NCBI RefSeq assembly: GCF_003144325.1
Contig: NZ_PENS01000001.1
Span: forward strand, 1 to 64,000
Source: Proteus terrae
GTDB taxonomy: Bacteria; Pseudomonadota; Gammaproteobacteria; Enterobacterales; Enterobacteriaceae
DNA length: 64,000 bases
Reading direction: 5' to 3'
Shown here: positions 1-8,153 of the stretch, one piece after another
How positions within the stretch are numbered: position 1 is the first letter of the stretch
Layout of the letters: each line of letters starts with the position of its first letter
Notes under the pieces: generated by a model
Told to the model about the DNA's origin: nothing
Database searches by the model: none
The model's input: the letters and a program-made list of their open reading frames with translations, nothing else
Program-made: the position numbers and the translations under genes

Positions 1-46
1 CTATATCGTAACGGAAAGGTGTTTTTCTTGGTATAACCCTTGAACG

Positions 47-69
47 CCACCTGCAAAGCAGGTGGTTTT
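47..69 (+). terminator. Probable terminator of an upstream gene
   Basis: A perfect 8-bp stem (CCACCTGC / GCAGGTGG) with a 3-base loop is followed by TTTT. It probably ends a transcript entering from the left edge. The first 36 bases are open in frame 1 and end in TAA, but too little is present to name a gene. Confidence 0.55.
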
Positions 70-118
70 ATGTTTAAGACGCTAGCGCGACTTAAACTGG
101 CTAAAGCCATAATAAAAA

Positions 119-147
119 AAAACCAGAATGAACTAATTCTGGTTTTT
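119..147 (-). terminator. Terminator after the AhpD-like gene
   Basis: A perfect 9-bp stem (AACCAGAAT / ATTCTGGTT) with a 6-base loop is flanked by T runs on both strands. On the minus strand the run is longer than eight T. It lies 35 bp after the stop of the AhpD-like gene and could act in both directions. Confidence 0.8.
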
Positions 148-181
148 GATTACGTTGTTTAATTATATGATGATAAAAATC

Positions 182-520
182 TTATTTACTAAACTCTTTA
201 AAAGCGCCCATGGTGTTGGATGCATACATAACTGAAGGGCCACCGCCCATATAAATAGCAACACCTAATGCTTCAGCAAGTTCTTGTTCTGTTGTGCCAA
301 GCTCTACAAGTGTTTTTGTATGAAATCCAATACAACCATCACAACGATTCGCAACAGCAATTGCAATGGCGATCAATTCTTTTGTTTTTGCATCTAAAGC
401 GCCTTCTTTACCACCCGCTTTTGTCGTACTCATAAACGCTTTCATCACTTCTGGAATATTTTGAGACAATACCCCCATGTTACCTGCAATGTCTGTTACT
501 ATTTCTTTGTACTTGCTCAT
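182..520 (-). CDS. AhpD-like carboxymuconolactone decarboxylase family protein
   Basis: A 112-residue cytosolic protein with the AhpD/CMD signature CDGCIGFHTKTL at about residues 60-71. This is a CxxC pair followed by a histidine, the redox centre of AhpD-like alkylhydroperoxidases. The length fits single-domain family members. It stands alone, ends at its own hairpin terminator and is preceded by a very AT-rich promoter region. Family membership is clear from the motif. The substrate is unknown; a peroxidase or disulfide-relay role is inference. Confidence 0.8.
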   Translation of the reverse strand: MSKYKEIVTDIAGNMGVLSQNIPEVMKAFMSTTKAGGKEGALDAKTKELIAIAIAVANRCDGCIGFHTKTLVELGTTEQELAEALGVAIYMGGGPSVMYASNTMGAFKEFSK

Positions 521-650
521 TTTTGATCCCCTATCAATATATTTATATATATAATATAAAAATATAATATCAAATTATATAATCTAAGCAAGTCAATTTA
601 ATTTGTGGTGATCTTTTCTATTGCGATAGTTACTAAAAAAGAGGTTTAAA

Positions 651-1040
651 GTGTCTATTTTAGATGAGTGGGCTGAACGCCATATCGAAAAAGCGTTACA
701 AAAAGGGGAACTTTCATCACTAAAAGGTGAAGGAAAACCACTGATCCTTGATGATAATAGCCATGTTCCTGAGTCACTCAGAGCAAGCTATCACTTATTA
801 AAGAATGCTGGTTTTTTACCACCTGAAATGCAAGATAGAAAAGAAGCCTTATCTCTAGCGGAAATCCTAAGTACGTTAAATGAAACGGGAATAGAAGATG
901 AAACACTGCAAAAGCGTTTGGCATTACTTGAGCTAAAATTGCAACAAGCAGGTTTAGATACCCAATTTTTACATGCAGACTATGCCACACAATTAACAAA
1001 AAAATTGGTAAATCATAAAAAAGAAACCGAACAAAAATAA
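651..1040 (+). CDS. YhdN-like protein (DUF1992 / DnaJ-C28 conserved domain)
   Basis: 129 residues, close in length to E. coli YhdN. The N-terminal half has the family pattern: LDEWAERHIEKA, then GKPLILDD, HVPESLRASYHLLKNAGFLP and REAL. The chosen start is GTG with GAGG eight bases upstream; no upstream ATG fits as well. The C-terminal half is helical and charged with no recognised motif. The biochemical role of the family is not established. It is a single gene facing the abgT-type gene. Confidence 0.8.
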   Translation: MSILDEWAERHIEKALQKGELSSLKGEGKPLILDDNSHVPESLRASYHLLKNAGFLPPEMQDRKEALSLAEILSTLNETGIEDETLQKRLALLELKLQQAGLDTQFLHADYATQLTKKLVNHKKETEQK

Positions 1041-1055
1041 TGAAATATCAAAATA

Positions 1056-1085
1056 GAAAAAGCCTATACATCCCTGTATAAGCTT
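1056..1085 (-). terminator. Terminator of the AbgT-family gene
   Basis: A hairpin with arms TATACA / TGTATA and a TCCC loop, extended by GC pairs, has a T-rich tract on the minus strand directly after the stem. It lies just past the stop codon at 1102. The loop and inner stem resemble the hairpin between mrpA and mrpB. Confidence 0.7.
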
Positions 1086-1101
1086 CAATCATTGCAGAGA
1101 A

Positions 1102-2679
1102 TTAACCTGCTGTTGGAGAGTAGTATGTTGGTGAGCCAGGCCCTACTGGTAAATTGAATACAAACACCCATAAATAGAACAATAATGACCAACCAATTAA
1201 GAAAATCACGGAATATGGCAACATCATAGAGATCATGGTACCAATGCCTGTATCTTTCTTATATTTTGTTGCGACTGCTAATATCAAACCAAAATAACTC
1301 ATCATAGGTGTAATGATATTAGTGACAGAATCGCCTATTCGATATGCCGCTTGGATTGTCTCTGGCGCATAACCTGCAAGCATTAACATTGGTACAAAGA
1401 TAGGTGCTGTCACAGCCCATTGTGCCGATGCCGAACCAATCATTAAGTTAATAAAAGCACAGATTAAAATAAAGCCTAAGAACAGCAATCCACTTGGCAT
1501 ATCAATACTATTAAGTAGCGCAGCCCCTTTAACAGCAATAACCTGACCGATGTTTGTCCAACCAAAGAACGCAACAAACTGAGCCGCAAAGAAAATAATC
1601 ACTAAATAAAGGCCAAGCGTACTCATCGAATTCGCCATAGCATCAACGATGTCTTTATCTGTACGCATTGTCTTAGCAATCCATCCGTAGACAATACCTG
1701 GTATTGCAAAGAATAAGAAAATAAAGACAACAATAGATTTTAAGAAAGGAGAATTACCAATTAGCCCTGTTTCTTGATTTCTCAATATGCCATTTTCAGG
1801 AACAACCGTTAGCGCCAAAATCACGGCCATCACAATAAATGTCCCTGTTGAAGCCCATAGTGCTTTCTTTTCTAGTGGCGTAACTTCAGCAGCATTCCTT
1901 AAATCATTTTCTTCATCATCAAGTTCGTTACCGTTATAAGGCCCTAGTTGAGGCTCAACGATTTTTTCTGTAATGAAGTAACCTAAGAAAGTAATAAGGA
2001 ATGTACTGATAAACATAAAGTACCAGTTTGCTTCAGCACCAACGATATAGGTTGGATCTATAATACGCGCAGCTTGCTGTGTAATACCCGATAATAACGG
2101 ATCTATCGTTCCTAAGAGTAGGTTAGCGGAATAACCGCCTGAAACCCCTGCAAACGCAGCTGCTAAACCAGCAAGAGGATGCCGCCCTAACGAATGGAAG
2201 ATAATCGCTGATAACGGTATCAGTACCACATAACCTAATTCAGCTGCAGTATTAGACATAATACCAGCAAAGACAATTGCCAATGTGGTCATTTTACGCG
2301 GTGCTTTCATGACCACTAAACGCATCACCGCAGATAATAAACCTGCTCGTTCAGCAATACCAACACCTAATAACGCCACCAGCACCGTACCTAAAGGTGC
2401 AAATCCAGTAAAGTTTGTAACGACATTTGCCAATATACGACGAATACCATCCGCATCTAACAAACTAATAATATGGATATAGCCATCTTCTGCGCGTCCT
2501 TTGGCGCCTTCTGGTCGGGGATCTTGTACCGTAACACCGAAGTATTCACCAACCGCCGAAGAGACAAGTAAAATAGCAATTAAAATAATAAATAAAATAA
2601 CGGGATGGGGTAGCGCATTTCCTAGCCATTCCACTGTGCGTAGAAAGCGACTGCCTCCCTGTTTTTTTGTTTGCATCAT
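1102..2679 (-). CDS. abgT: AbgT-family transporter (p-aminobenzoyl-glutamate type)
   Basis: A 525-residue polytopic inner-membrane protein, slightly longer than E. coli AbgT (508). It begins with a cytosolic KKQGGSRFLRTVEWLGNALPHP segment typical of the family, then many hydrophobic helices with internal GIAERAGL (about residue 107) and GDSVTNIITPM (about residue 450) motifs. The start has AAGGAT shortly upstream of tandem ATG codons. E. coli AbgT imports p-aminobenzoyl-glutamate, and other family members export sulfonamides. No abgAB hydrolase genes lie nearby, so the substrate is uncertain. Confidence 0.85.
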   Translation of the reverse strand: MMQTKKQGGSRFLRTVEWLGNALPHPVILFIILIAILLVSSAVGEYFGVTVQDPRPEGAKGRAEDGYIHIISLLDADGIRRILANVVTNFTGFAPLGTVLVALLGVGIAERAGLLSAVMRLVVMKAPRKMTTLAIVFAGIMSNTAAELGYVVLIPLSAIIFHSLGRHPLAGLAAAFAGVSGGYSANLLLGTIDPLLSGITQQAARIIDPTYIVGAEANWYFMFISTFLITFLGYFITEKIVEPQLGPYNGNELDDEENDLRNAAEVTPLEKKALWASTGTFIVMAVILALTVVPENGILRNQETGLIGNSPFLKSIVVFIFLFFAIPGIVYGWIAKTMRTDKDIVDAMANSMSTLGLYLVIIFFAAQFVAFFGWTNIGQVIAVKGAALLNSIDMPSGLLFLGFILICAFINLMIGSASAQWAVTAPIFVPMLMLAGYAPETIQAAYRIGDSVTNIITPMMSYFGLILAVATKYKKDTGIGTMISMMLPYSVIFLIGWSLLFYLWVFVFNLPVGPGSPTYYSPTAG

Positions 2680-3227
2680 TTATCCTTTTTATAAAAAAAC
2701 AGAAAATGCACAGTACACAACCCTTTTTATTATGACTATCTGTTAATCCTATTTATAAATGCCTTATTTAAGATAATAATCAGGATAAAATTGTTAAATA
2801 AAATATTTTTAACCTTAATAAACAATTAGTTAAAAATTAATCATACAATTACAAACAACTTACATTAAAATTAATTTATAATATCTAAAATTAAAAAATG
2901 TGCATAAGATAACATTTTTTAACATTATCTTGATTATTTATTAACCTTTTCTGATTAAAAATGCCATTAATTAATAGTCAGAAACGATTAAACACTCAGA
3001 TAAACCTGATAGTAACGGTTGTAATTACTATAAAAGGGAAAACAATGACGAATAAATGGTCAGGATAGGTTAAAACTTTAGATTATTTGTAACATAAACA
3101 ACTAATTTTACAGTAGATATTGAACGTTCGACTATACGTAGAATGAAGAGTTGATGATCTGAGGAAAGAAAAAGAAATATTACAAAAAAAATCTTTAAGA
3201 GGACAATATCATTGATATTTTGAAGAT
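2680..3227. other. AT-rich gene-free stretch
   Basis: About 550 bp between the start of abgT and the end of the mrp operon. It must hold the abgT promoter. I see no convincing gene; the best small frame, at about 3045, encodes seven codons. No strong repeats. Confidence 0.6.
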
Positions 3228-3256
3228 AAAAAGGGCAATAATAAATTGCCCTTTTT
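3228..3256 (-). terminator. Terminator at the end of the mrp operon
   Basis: A perfect 12-bp stem (AAAAAGGGCAAT / ATTGCCCTTTTT) with a 5-base loop lies 32 bp after the mrpJ stop. T runs on both strands suggest it may be bidirectional. Confidence 0.85.
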
Positions 3257-3287
3257 ATTTATCAATTAATGAGAAAATATTTACTGA

Positions 3288-3605
3288 TTAGAAGATAACA
3301 TCTGGCGTAGTTTCTGCTATAAAATATATGCACTTACTTGCACGTCTATCTTCAATTTCTTCTTCAACGTGAAAGCAATCTTCAAAAAACCAGTGAATGG
3401 GGGTTTTTAAATAGACCGCCAATGTCACAAGGTAACTCAAGTCTATTTTATTTAACCCGCGTTCATAACGTGAGAACTGTTGTTGGCTAATTCCCAATTT
3501 ATCAGCAATGTGGCCGCCAGTATAACCAAGCTCTTTACGTTTTCTCTGTATTCTTTTTCCAACTAGCTCATTCACATTGATGTCTATAAGATCATAATCC
3601 ATCAT
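3288..3605 (-). CDS. mrpJ: MrpJ-type fimbrial operon transcription regulator
   Basis: 105 residues with an HTH_3/XRE helix-turn-helix at about residues 18-70 (RKELGYTGGHIADKLGISQQ, then FSRYERG). In P. mirabilis MrpJ, encoded last in the mrp operon, represses flagellar genes and so trades motility for adherence. Position as last gene, length and HTH pattern all fit. The gene follows the second mrpH copy by 22 bp and ends at a strong terminator. Because the operon's 3' end looks hybrid, this MrpJ may come from a second mrp-type operon. Confidence 0.9.
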   Translation of the reverse strand: MMDYDLIDINVNELVGKRIQRKRKELGYTGGHIADKLGISQQQFSRYERGLNKIDLSYLVTLAVYLKTPIHWFFEDCFHVEEEIEDRRASKCIYFIAETTPDVIF

Positions 3606-3627
3606 GCTTTAACCTATTCTCTCTCTA

Positions 3628-4494
3628 TTATGGCAATGTTAAAATAAGTGCACCAGAACCAGAGAAGAATCCAGCCTCGACACGGCCATTAGTGTGCAAT
3701 ACAGAACTGACTGCTACTGATGTTGCTCTACCTTTGGGAACAAAAATAATTGCGCCGTCTTCCCCGGGATATTCGCCCCCATTAAGGGATCCTAAATATA
3801 AGTTTGCATATAAACTATTATCTGGGCGTAAAGAAATGCGATCACTCGCCATACCCGTTGCAATGACTTTTACTGTCATATCTTTATTACAGGTAACATG
3901 GATCGTTTGTGAACGACGGGCGTTCTCGATTTCATTCTCATTAATTTGACCATAATCCAAATCCACGGAACCATTGATAATTTGGCAAGCACCTACAGGT
4001 GGAGGGGCAATACCACATGATGATCCCGGTAATAAACGCCCATCATCAGCAATCCCTCCTGAACTTTCTTGATAGAACAAGCCCACACATTCTTGAAGAG
4101 TATCAAGAGGAACACCTCTATGCTTCGCAACACTCGGGCCATAAGGTAATGGTAATCTCCCACTATTGAGAACTGCAATGCGCAGTTCTTCCATGGTTCT
4201 ATATTTTTCAGCATCTCTAAGAATAACTTTTGTTCTTGAACCACCGGAACCATCAGCTTGGTGTCTGTGATTTATAGTAATATAGCATTTTTTCCATCCA
4301 TAGCATGGATTTAATGCACCAGGAGGTTCAGGGTCCCAGCGTTGAATAATAAAGGTATAGTTAGCACCATCATTCTTATGCCCTACTGGTTTTGATTCCG
4401 TAATATAAGAAAAAATTGCTGCCATTGATGATGTTGAAAATAACATCATCACACTAAATATAAATAATGCTGATAATCGTTTTGGGGTAAACAT
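3628..4494 (-). CDS. mrpH: MrpH-type two-domain tip adhesin, second copy
   Basis: 288 residues: a signal peptide (about 1-25, ending SSMA-A), an N-terminal receptor domain, then the CGIAPPPVGAC linker and a C-terminal pilin domain ending in the alternating hydrophobic strand GSGALILTLP expected for chaperone binding. Histidines 76, 78 (NHRH) and 125 (KHRG) match the three that bind zinc in P. mirabilis MrpH. GAGG precedes the ATG. It is roughly 60% identical by eye to the upstream copy, so the duplication is not recent. As the copy with an intact C-terminus, it is probably the functional tip adhesin. Confidence 0.85.
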   Translation of the reverse strand: MFTPKRLSALFIFSVMMLFSTSSMAAIFSYITESKPVGHKNDGANYTFIIQRWDPEPPGALNPCYGWKKCYITINHRHQADGSGGSRTKVILRDAEKYRTMEELRIAVLNSGRLPLPYGPSVAKHRGVPLDTLQECVGLFYQESSGGIADDGRLLPGSSCGIAPPPVGACQIINGSVDLDYGQINENEIENARRSQTIHVTCNKDMTVKVIATGMASDRISLRPDNSLYANLYLGSLNGGEYPGEDGAIIFVPKGRATSVAVSSVLHTNGRVEAGFFSGSGALILTLP

Positions 4495-4514
4495 ATTAAC
4501 CTCAATCGTAAAGA

Positions 4515-4937
4515 TTAATCATAATTCAGATGGAATGTGGCTATTGCACTAAAACGACCTCGTTTTATTGATTCATTTGCAATAGCATTCGGCTCTGCTT
4601 GTATAAATGCACGGAACCTTAAAATCGAATCCCCTGAATTTAAGGCGATATTGCTGGTTTCCTGATTAATCCGTAGTGGAGTACCATCAGAATTTTCTAA
4701 GCCAATAGCAATACCTTCAGCTTGACTTCCTGCACTTAATGCAAGAAAACCTCGCCCTATCATTGCCTGATTTTCAGTACCACTAAATGTCACTCTTACT
4801 TTCTTATTAAGAGAAAGATCACATTCTGATAGATGAATTTGAAATGCTTGGCTATTTGTTCTTCCAGAACCAATATAAAATGTTTTGTCAGGAACATTAC
4901 CAAATTCCAGAGAAATATCCTGGAGCAACGCGACCAT
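4515..4937 (-). pseudogene. 5'-truncated second mrpG (minor pilin) fragment
   Basis: Up to 140 codons. From about position 4905 the translation (LEFGNVPDK to IATFHLNYD) aligns with the C-terminal two thirds of MrpG upstream, ending in the same residues. The first dozen codons come from out-of-frame mrpH sequence. The signal peptide and first strand with its cysteine are missing, so it should not be exported or folded as a pilin. It overlaps the truncated mrpH by 41 bp. I read it as the remnant left by a deletion that fused two mrp-type gene sets. An assembly error is less likely, because both sides have diverged. Confidence 0.8.
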
Positions 4938-5703
4938 TGGTATGTAAAACTGATTTAACCTCTACAGGTATGGTTCCATTTGCAGGAACATCAATTACAG
5001 TACCTTTTTCACCAGGATAATTATCAAGAAACAAATCGGCATAAAGACTATTATCAGGTCGCAGTGGTACTCGGCCACTGTCTGAGCCTGATGCGATAAC
5101 TAGAACTTTCATTGCCAAGTTACAAGTGACATTAATATTTTGAGCACGTGTTGCATTTTCTAAACTCACTTCATCAATATCGCCATAATTTAGGTTTACA
5201 GCGCCTTCTGTTATTTTGCAGGCACCTACTGGTGGTGGCGCAATACCACATAGTGATCCTGGTAATAAACGCCCATTTGGAGACCAACCTCCTTCCTTAG
5301 ATTCATAAAATAACCCGACACATTCTTGGTTTGAGGTAAGTGGATCACCAACATGTCGAGCAGTGCCTTGTATTGGAAAACTTTCCATTCGCATTACCGC
5401 ATCACGAACGCCAGCTAAATAACGCTCTTTTTCAACACGGACAATACTTCTTACCGCAGATCCTGGAGAACCATTAGCATCATGTTTATGGTTAATGGTT
5501 ATCCAGCATTTACTCCAACCATAACAAGGATTTGGGGTGTAAGGATCTTCAGGATCCCAGCGTTGAATAACATAGGTATAGGTTGCATTTGCTGGTGTTC
5601 CAGTTGATTCGGTTATATAAGAAAAGATGGATGCCATCGCAGGTGCCGAAAACAGCAAACCGATTGCAATACATAAAGCCGGAAATCGCTTTAATATGGA
5701 CAT
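4897..5703 (-). CDS. MrpH-type tip adhesin, first copy, C-terminally truncated
   Basis: 268 residues from the ATG at 5703, which has GAGG upstream; an in-frame TTG twelve bases earlier is less likely. It has a signal peptide (1-24), a receptor domain and a pilin domain after CGIAPPPVGAC. His72, His74 and His117 are at the exact positions of the zinc ligands of P. mirabilis MrpH. The protein runs normally to HTNGRVAPGYFSG and then ends in Ile-Trp-stop because the gene joins mrpG sequence. The final strand, about 8-10 residues that pair with the chaperone and the next subunit, is lost. It is probably not assembled, though the adhesin domain is intact. Confidence 0.8.
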   Translation of the reverse strand: MSILKRFPALCIAIGLLFSAPAMASIFSYITESTGTPANATYTYVIQRWDPEDPYTPNPCYGWSKCWITINHKHDANGSPGSAVRSIVRVEKERYLAGVRDAVMRMESFPIQGTARHVGDPLTSNQECVGLFYESKEGGWSPNGRLLPGSLCGIAPPPVGACKITEGAVNLNYGDIDEVSLENATRAQNINVTCNLAMKVLVIASGSDSGRVPLRPDNSLYADLFLDNYPGEKGTVIDVPANGTIPVEVKSVLHTNGRVAPGYFSGIW

Positions 5704-5724
5704 AAAAAACCTCAACCCTAATAA

Positions 5725-6273
5725 TTAGTCATAATTCAAATGAAATGTGGCTATTGCACTAAATGGGCCGCGTTTAATGGACTGGTTAGCAATCGCATCC
5801 GGCTCCCCTTGAATAAAGGCATAAAAATTTAAAATTGTGTCATCCGCACTTAATGACATTTTGTCTGTTTCTTTATTAACAGGTAGCGCATTTCCATTTT
5901 CGGATTCCAGTCCAACAGCAATACCCGCAGCTTGACTGCTTGGGCTGATCGCTAAAAAACCTTGTCCTGCCATGGCTTGATTTTCATCGCCTTTAAAGGT
6001 GATTTTGACGCTTTTACCAATCGTTAAGTCACATTCAGACAAGCGTATTTGAAACAACTTGCTTGGTGTTCTTTGATACGCATAAAGGTTTTTGTCTGGA
6101 ATATTGCCAAAATCTAACTCAACGGTTTCGTCTCCGGGCTTTATAGTGCAAGGCTCATCGACCAATATGCCGTGAAAGCGCATATTGTCTGGTGCAGAGA
6201 AAGCGTTTGATGTTAATCCCATAAATGTGGCCAGACTCAATACGAACGGGATCGATAATCTTGTTATATTCAT
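5725..6273 (-). CDS. mrpG: MrpG minor fimbrial subunit
   Basis: 182 residues from the ATG at 6273, chosen because AGGAG lies 7-8 bases upstream and a signal peptide follows directly (about 1-26, ending NAFSA). The longer frame overlaps mrpF. The mature part has the pilin cysteine pair and ends in the penultimate aromatic pattern FHLNYD typical of chaperone-usher subunits. It starts 10 bp after the mrpF stop. MrpG is a minor subunit near the tip of MR/P fimbriae in P. mirabilis. Confidence 0.85.
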   Translation of the reverse strand: MNITRLSIPFVLSLATFMGLTSNAFSAPDNMRFHGILVDEPCTIKPGDETVELDFGNIPDKNLYAYQRTPSKLFQIRLSECDLTIGKSVKITFKGDENQAMAGQGFLAISPSSQAAGIAVGLESENGNALPVNKETDKMSLSADDTILNFYAFIQGEPDAIANQSIKRGPFSAIATFHLNYD

Positions 6274-6283
6274 CAATACGCTC

Positions 6284-6769
6284 CTATTGGTATTCAGCAA
6301 GCAGTGTTGCTGAAACTTCAAATGCACCTTCAGGCAAAGTGCTACCCGGTCTTTTAACTGGTACGGCTTGGATCACAGGTGGATTATCGGGTGATATCGC
6401 AATACGCTCGTTTAATTTAAAAGGCTTACCATCTTGTGTGAGATGAATACCTAAATCAGGAATATTGGTTTGTAGCGCAGCTTCATCAAACTGTGTTTTA
6501 GGACCAATAATAGAAAGCCCTAAATCCCAACCTTTTAAATTTGGATCACAGACCAATCGATAATTCACTGATTCGGTATAGTTAATGCCATCTACTTTAT
6601 GAATACCTACGTTGTGCCCAAAATAGACATCAATCAGTTCGTTGTTACTGATGACACAAGGTGGCGGCACTAATAAAGTGCCAAACAATTTCATATTAGG
6701 TGCGTCTGCGCTCATGACAGAATAAGAATTCAGTAATGCAATCAGACACATGTACTTTAATTTATTCAT
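6284..6769 (-). CDS. mrpF: MrpF minor fimbrial subunit
   Basis: 161 residues: a signal peptide (about 1-20), then a small pilin with two cysteines (CVISN and LVCDP) and a C-terminal LLAEYQ strand. The ATG has AGGT upstream and follows the mrpE stop by 11 bp. It resembles MrpE in plan (PPPC.I, YTESVNY, LQTNI.GLG), so the two are paralogous minor subunits. Export to the periplasm and assembly by MrpD/MrpC follow from the operon. Confidence 0.87.
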   Translation of the reverse strand: MNKLKYMCLIALLNSYSVMSADAPNMKLFGTLLVPPPCVISNNELIDVYFGHNVGIHKVDGINYTESVNYRLVCDPNLKGWDLGLSIIGPKTQFDEAALQTNIPDLGIHLTQDGKPFKLNERIAISPDNPPVIQAVPVKRPGSTLPEGAFEVSATLLAEYQ

Positions 6770-6780
6770 CTTCTGACCTC

Positions 6781-7326
6781 TTACTGATAATCCACATGCA
6801 GTGTGCCACTTGCGACAAAATCACCACCCACTAAGGCTTCATTCTGATCACGAACAGGAATAGCTTCTAATTCAGGTAAGTTGGGATAGGTAAAATTCAC
6901 CGCTTTGCCTAAATCTAATAAGTTTCCTTGATATAGAATACGTACCCCCAATCCTGTAATATTTGTTTGTAGCGCATTTGAATCGAAGCCAGTAGCACTA
7001 CCCGTGACATAAACTTTCATCGCATTGGTTGGCATTTTTTGGCAAGTCGCAGTGTAGTGGATAGGCTCTTTATAGCGAACACCATCAATACGTGTACTCA
7101 TCACCTCACCAAAATTAACTTCGATCATTTTGCCGTCATTAATTAAGCAAGGTGGTGGCGCAATGACATTCCCTGAAATATTGATATAAACAATGCCCGG
7201 AATAATATCTTTCACCGATCTCGCGGGTAAATTCGCAACAGCAGTAAAACTTAGGCCTCCAGTAAACGTTGCCAAAATAAGAATCAACACTGCTTTGCTT
7301 GGGCTAAACCGCTGTTCCATTTTCAT
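6781..7326 (-). CDS. mrpE: MrpE minor fimbrial subunit
   Basis: 181 residues with an N-terminal signal segment (about residues 10-32), the PPPCLIND motif, a second cysteine (ATCQK), LQTNITGLGVRIL and a terminal LHVDYQ strand. Closely spaced with mrpD (13 bp) and mrpF (11 bp). In P. mirabilis MR/P fimbriae MrpE is a minor subunit of the adaptor type. Two start codons (MKM) are possible and differ by two residues. Confidence 0.87.
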   Translation of the reverse strand: MKMEQRFSPSKAVLILILATFTGGLSFTAVANLPARSVKDIIPGIVYINISGNVIAPPPCLINDGKMIEVNFGEVMSTRIDGVRYKEPIHYTATCQKMPTNAMKVYVTGSATGFDSNALQTNITGLGVRILYQGNLLDLGKAVNFTYPNLPELEAIPVRDQNEALVGGDFVASGTLHVDYQ

Positions 7327-7339
7327 AAAATAGGCCTAT

Positions 7340-8098
7340 TTAGTTTCCTGCTGATGTTTCTGTGACTTTGCATTCATTGCCATTACAGGTGAATTTCATC
7401 TGTGGGCGTCCACCGTAATCATTGATGTAACTGAGTACAGGTGATGAGCCAAACGCAGAAATAGGTAGATTTATCGTTCCTGTGCTTTTAGGGGCAATCA
7501 TGATCGGTTCAAAACCATCTAGACTTTTTCCTTGTAATCCTGTCAACCCATCCACTAATGTCACGTAATAAGGTGTTGGGTTATTCACTTCATAACGATC
7601 ACCTTTCTTTATTAAGGTGATTTTTTCCTGCCAAGGATGAGTGAGATCCGTTTGTGTGGCGTAAATTGATGCTGGGCGATAAAACAGTTTAATTCGTGTT
7701 TGTAATGCAATTTGCAACACGTTAGGTTTATCACTACGAGGTGGAATTTCACGCAAGTTAAAATAGAAAACACTTTCTCTATCTTGTGGTAACTTGGCAA
7801 TATCTGGTAATGACTGTACTTTTACTTGGCTTTTATCACCCGGCTCAATACGCTGAATTGGAGGTAAAACTAATAATGGGCTGTCAATACGTTCTCCATT
7901 TTCATTTTCCATCCAGCCCTGAGCCAAGTAAGGGAGCTCTTTGTTTTGATTGCTGACATTTAAGCTAATAGATTTATCTGCACCATTAAAAATGACACGC
8001 GTCCTATCTAAAGCAATCGCAGCAAGGGCTTGACTAGTAAAGACCATTCCAGTCAATAAAGTGGTTGTTACAATGAATAAGCGCTTTGATAAAATCAT
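7340..8098 (-). CDS. mrpD: MrpD periplasmic fimbrial chaperone
   Basis: 252 residues with a cleavable signal peptide (about 1-27) and a PapD-like two-domain immunoglobulin fold. Typical elements are IALDRTRVIFNG at the mature N-terminus, the subunit-binding strand region LPPIQRIEPGDKSQVKV, and FYFNLREIPP at about residues 117-126. It delivers pilins to the usher by donor-strand complementation. It lies 55 bp downstream of mrpC and leads directly into mrpE. Confidence 0.92.
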   Translation of the reverse strand: MILSKRLFIVTTTLLTGMVFTSQALAAIALDRTRVIFNGADKSISLNVSNQNKELPYLAQGWMENENGERIDSPLLVLPPIQRIEPGDKSQVKVQSLPDIAKLPQDRESVFYFNLREIPPRSDKPNVLQIALQTRIKLFYRPASIYATQTDLTHPWQEKITLIKKGDRYEVNNPTPYYVTLVDGLTGLQGKSLDGFEPIMIAPKSTGTINLPISAFGSSPVLSYINDYGGRPQMKFTCNGNECKVTETSAGN

Positions 8099-8153
8099 TT
8101 TGAATTACTCTTTTTGTCTGAAATTATTTTTATCTTTCCCTTCTTTCCTAACC

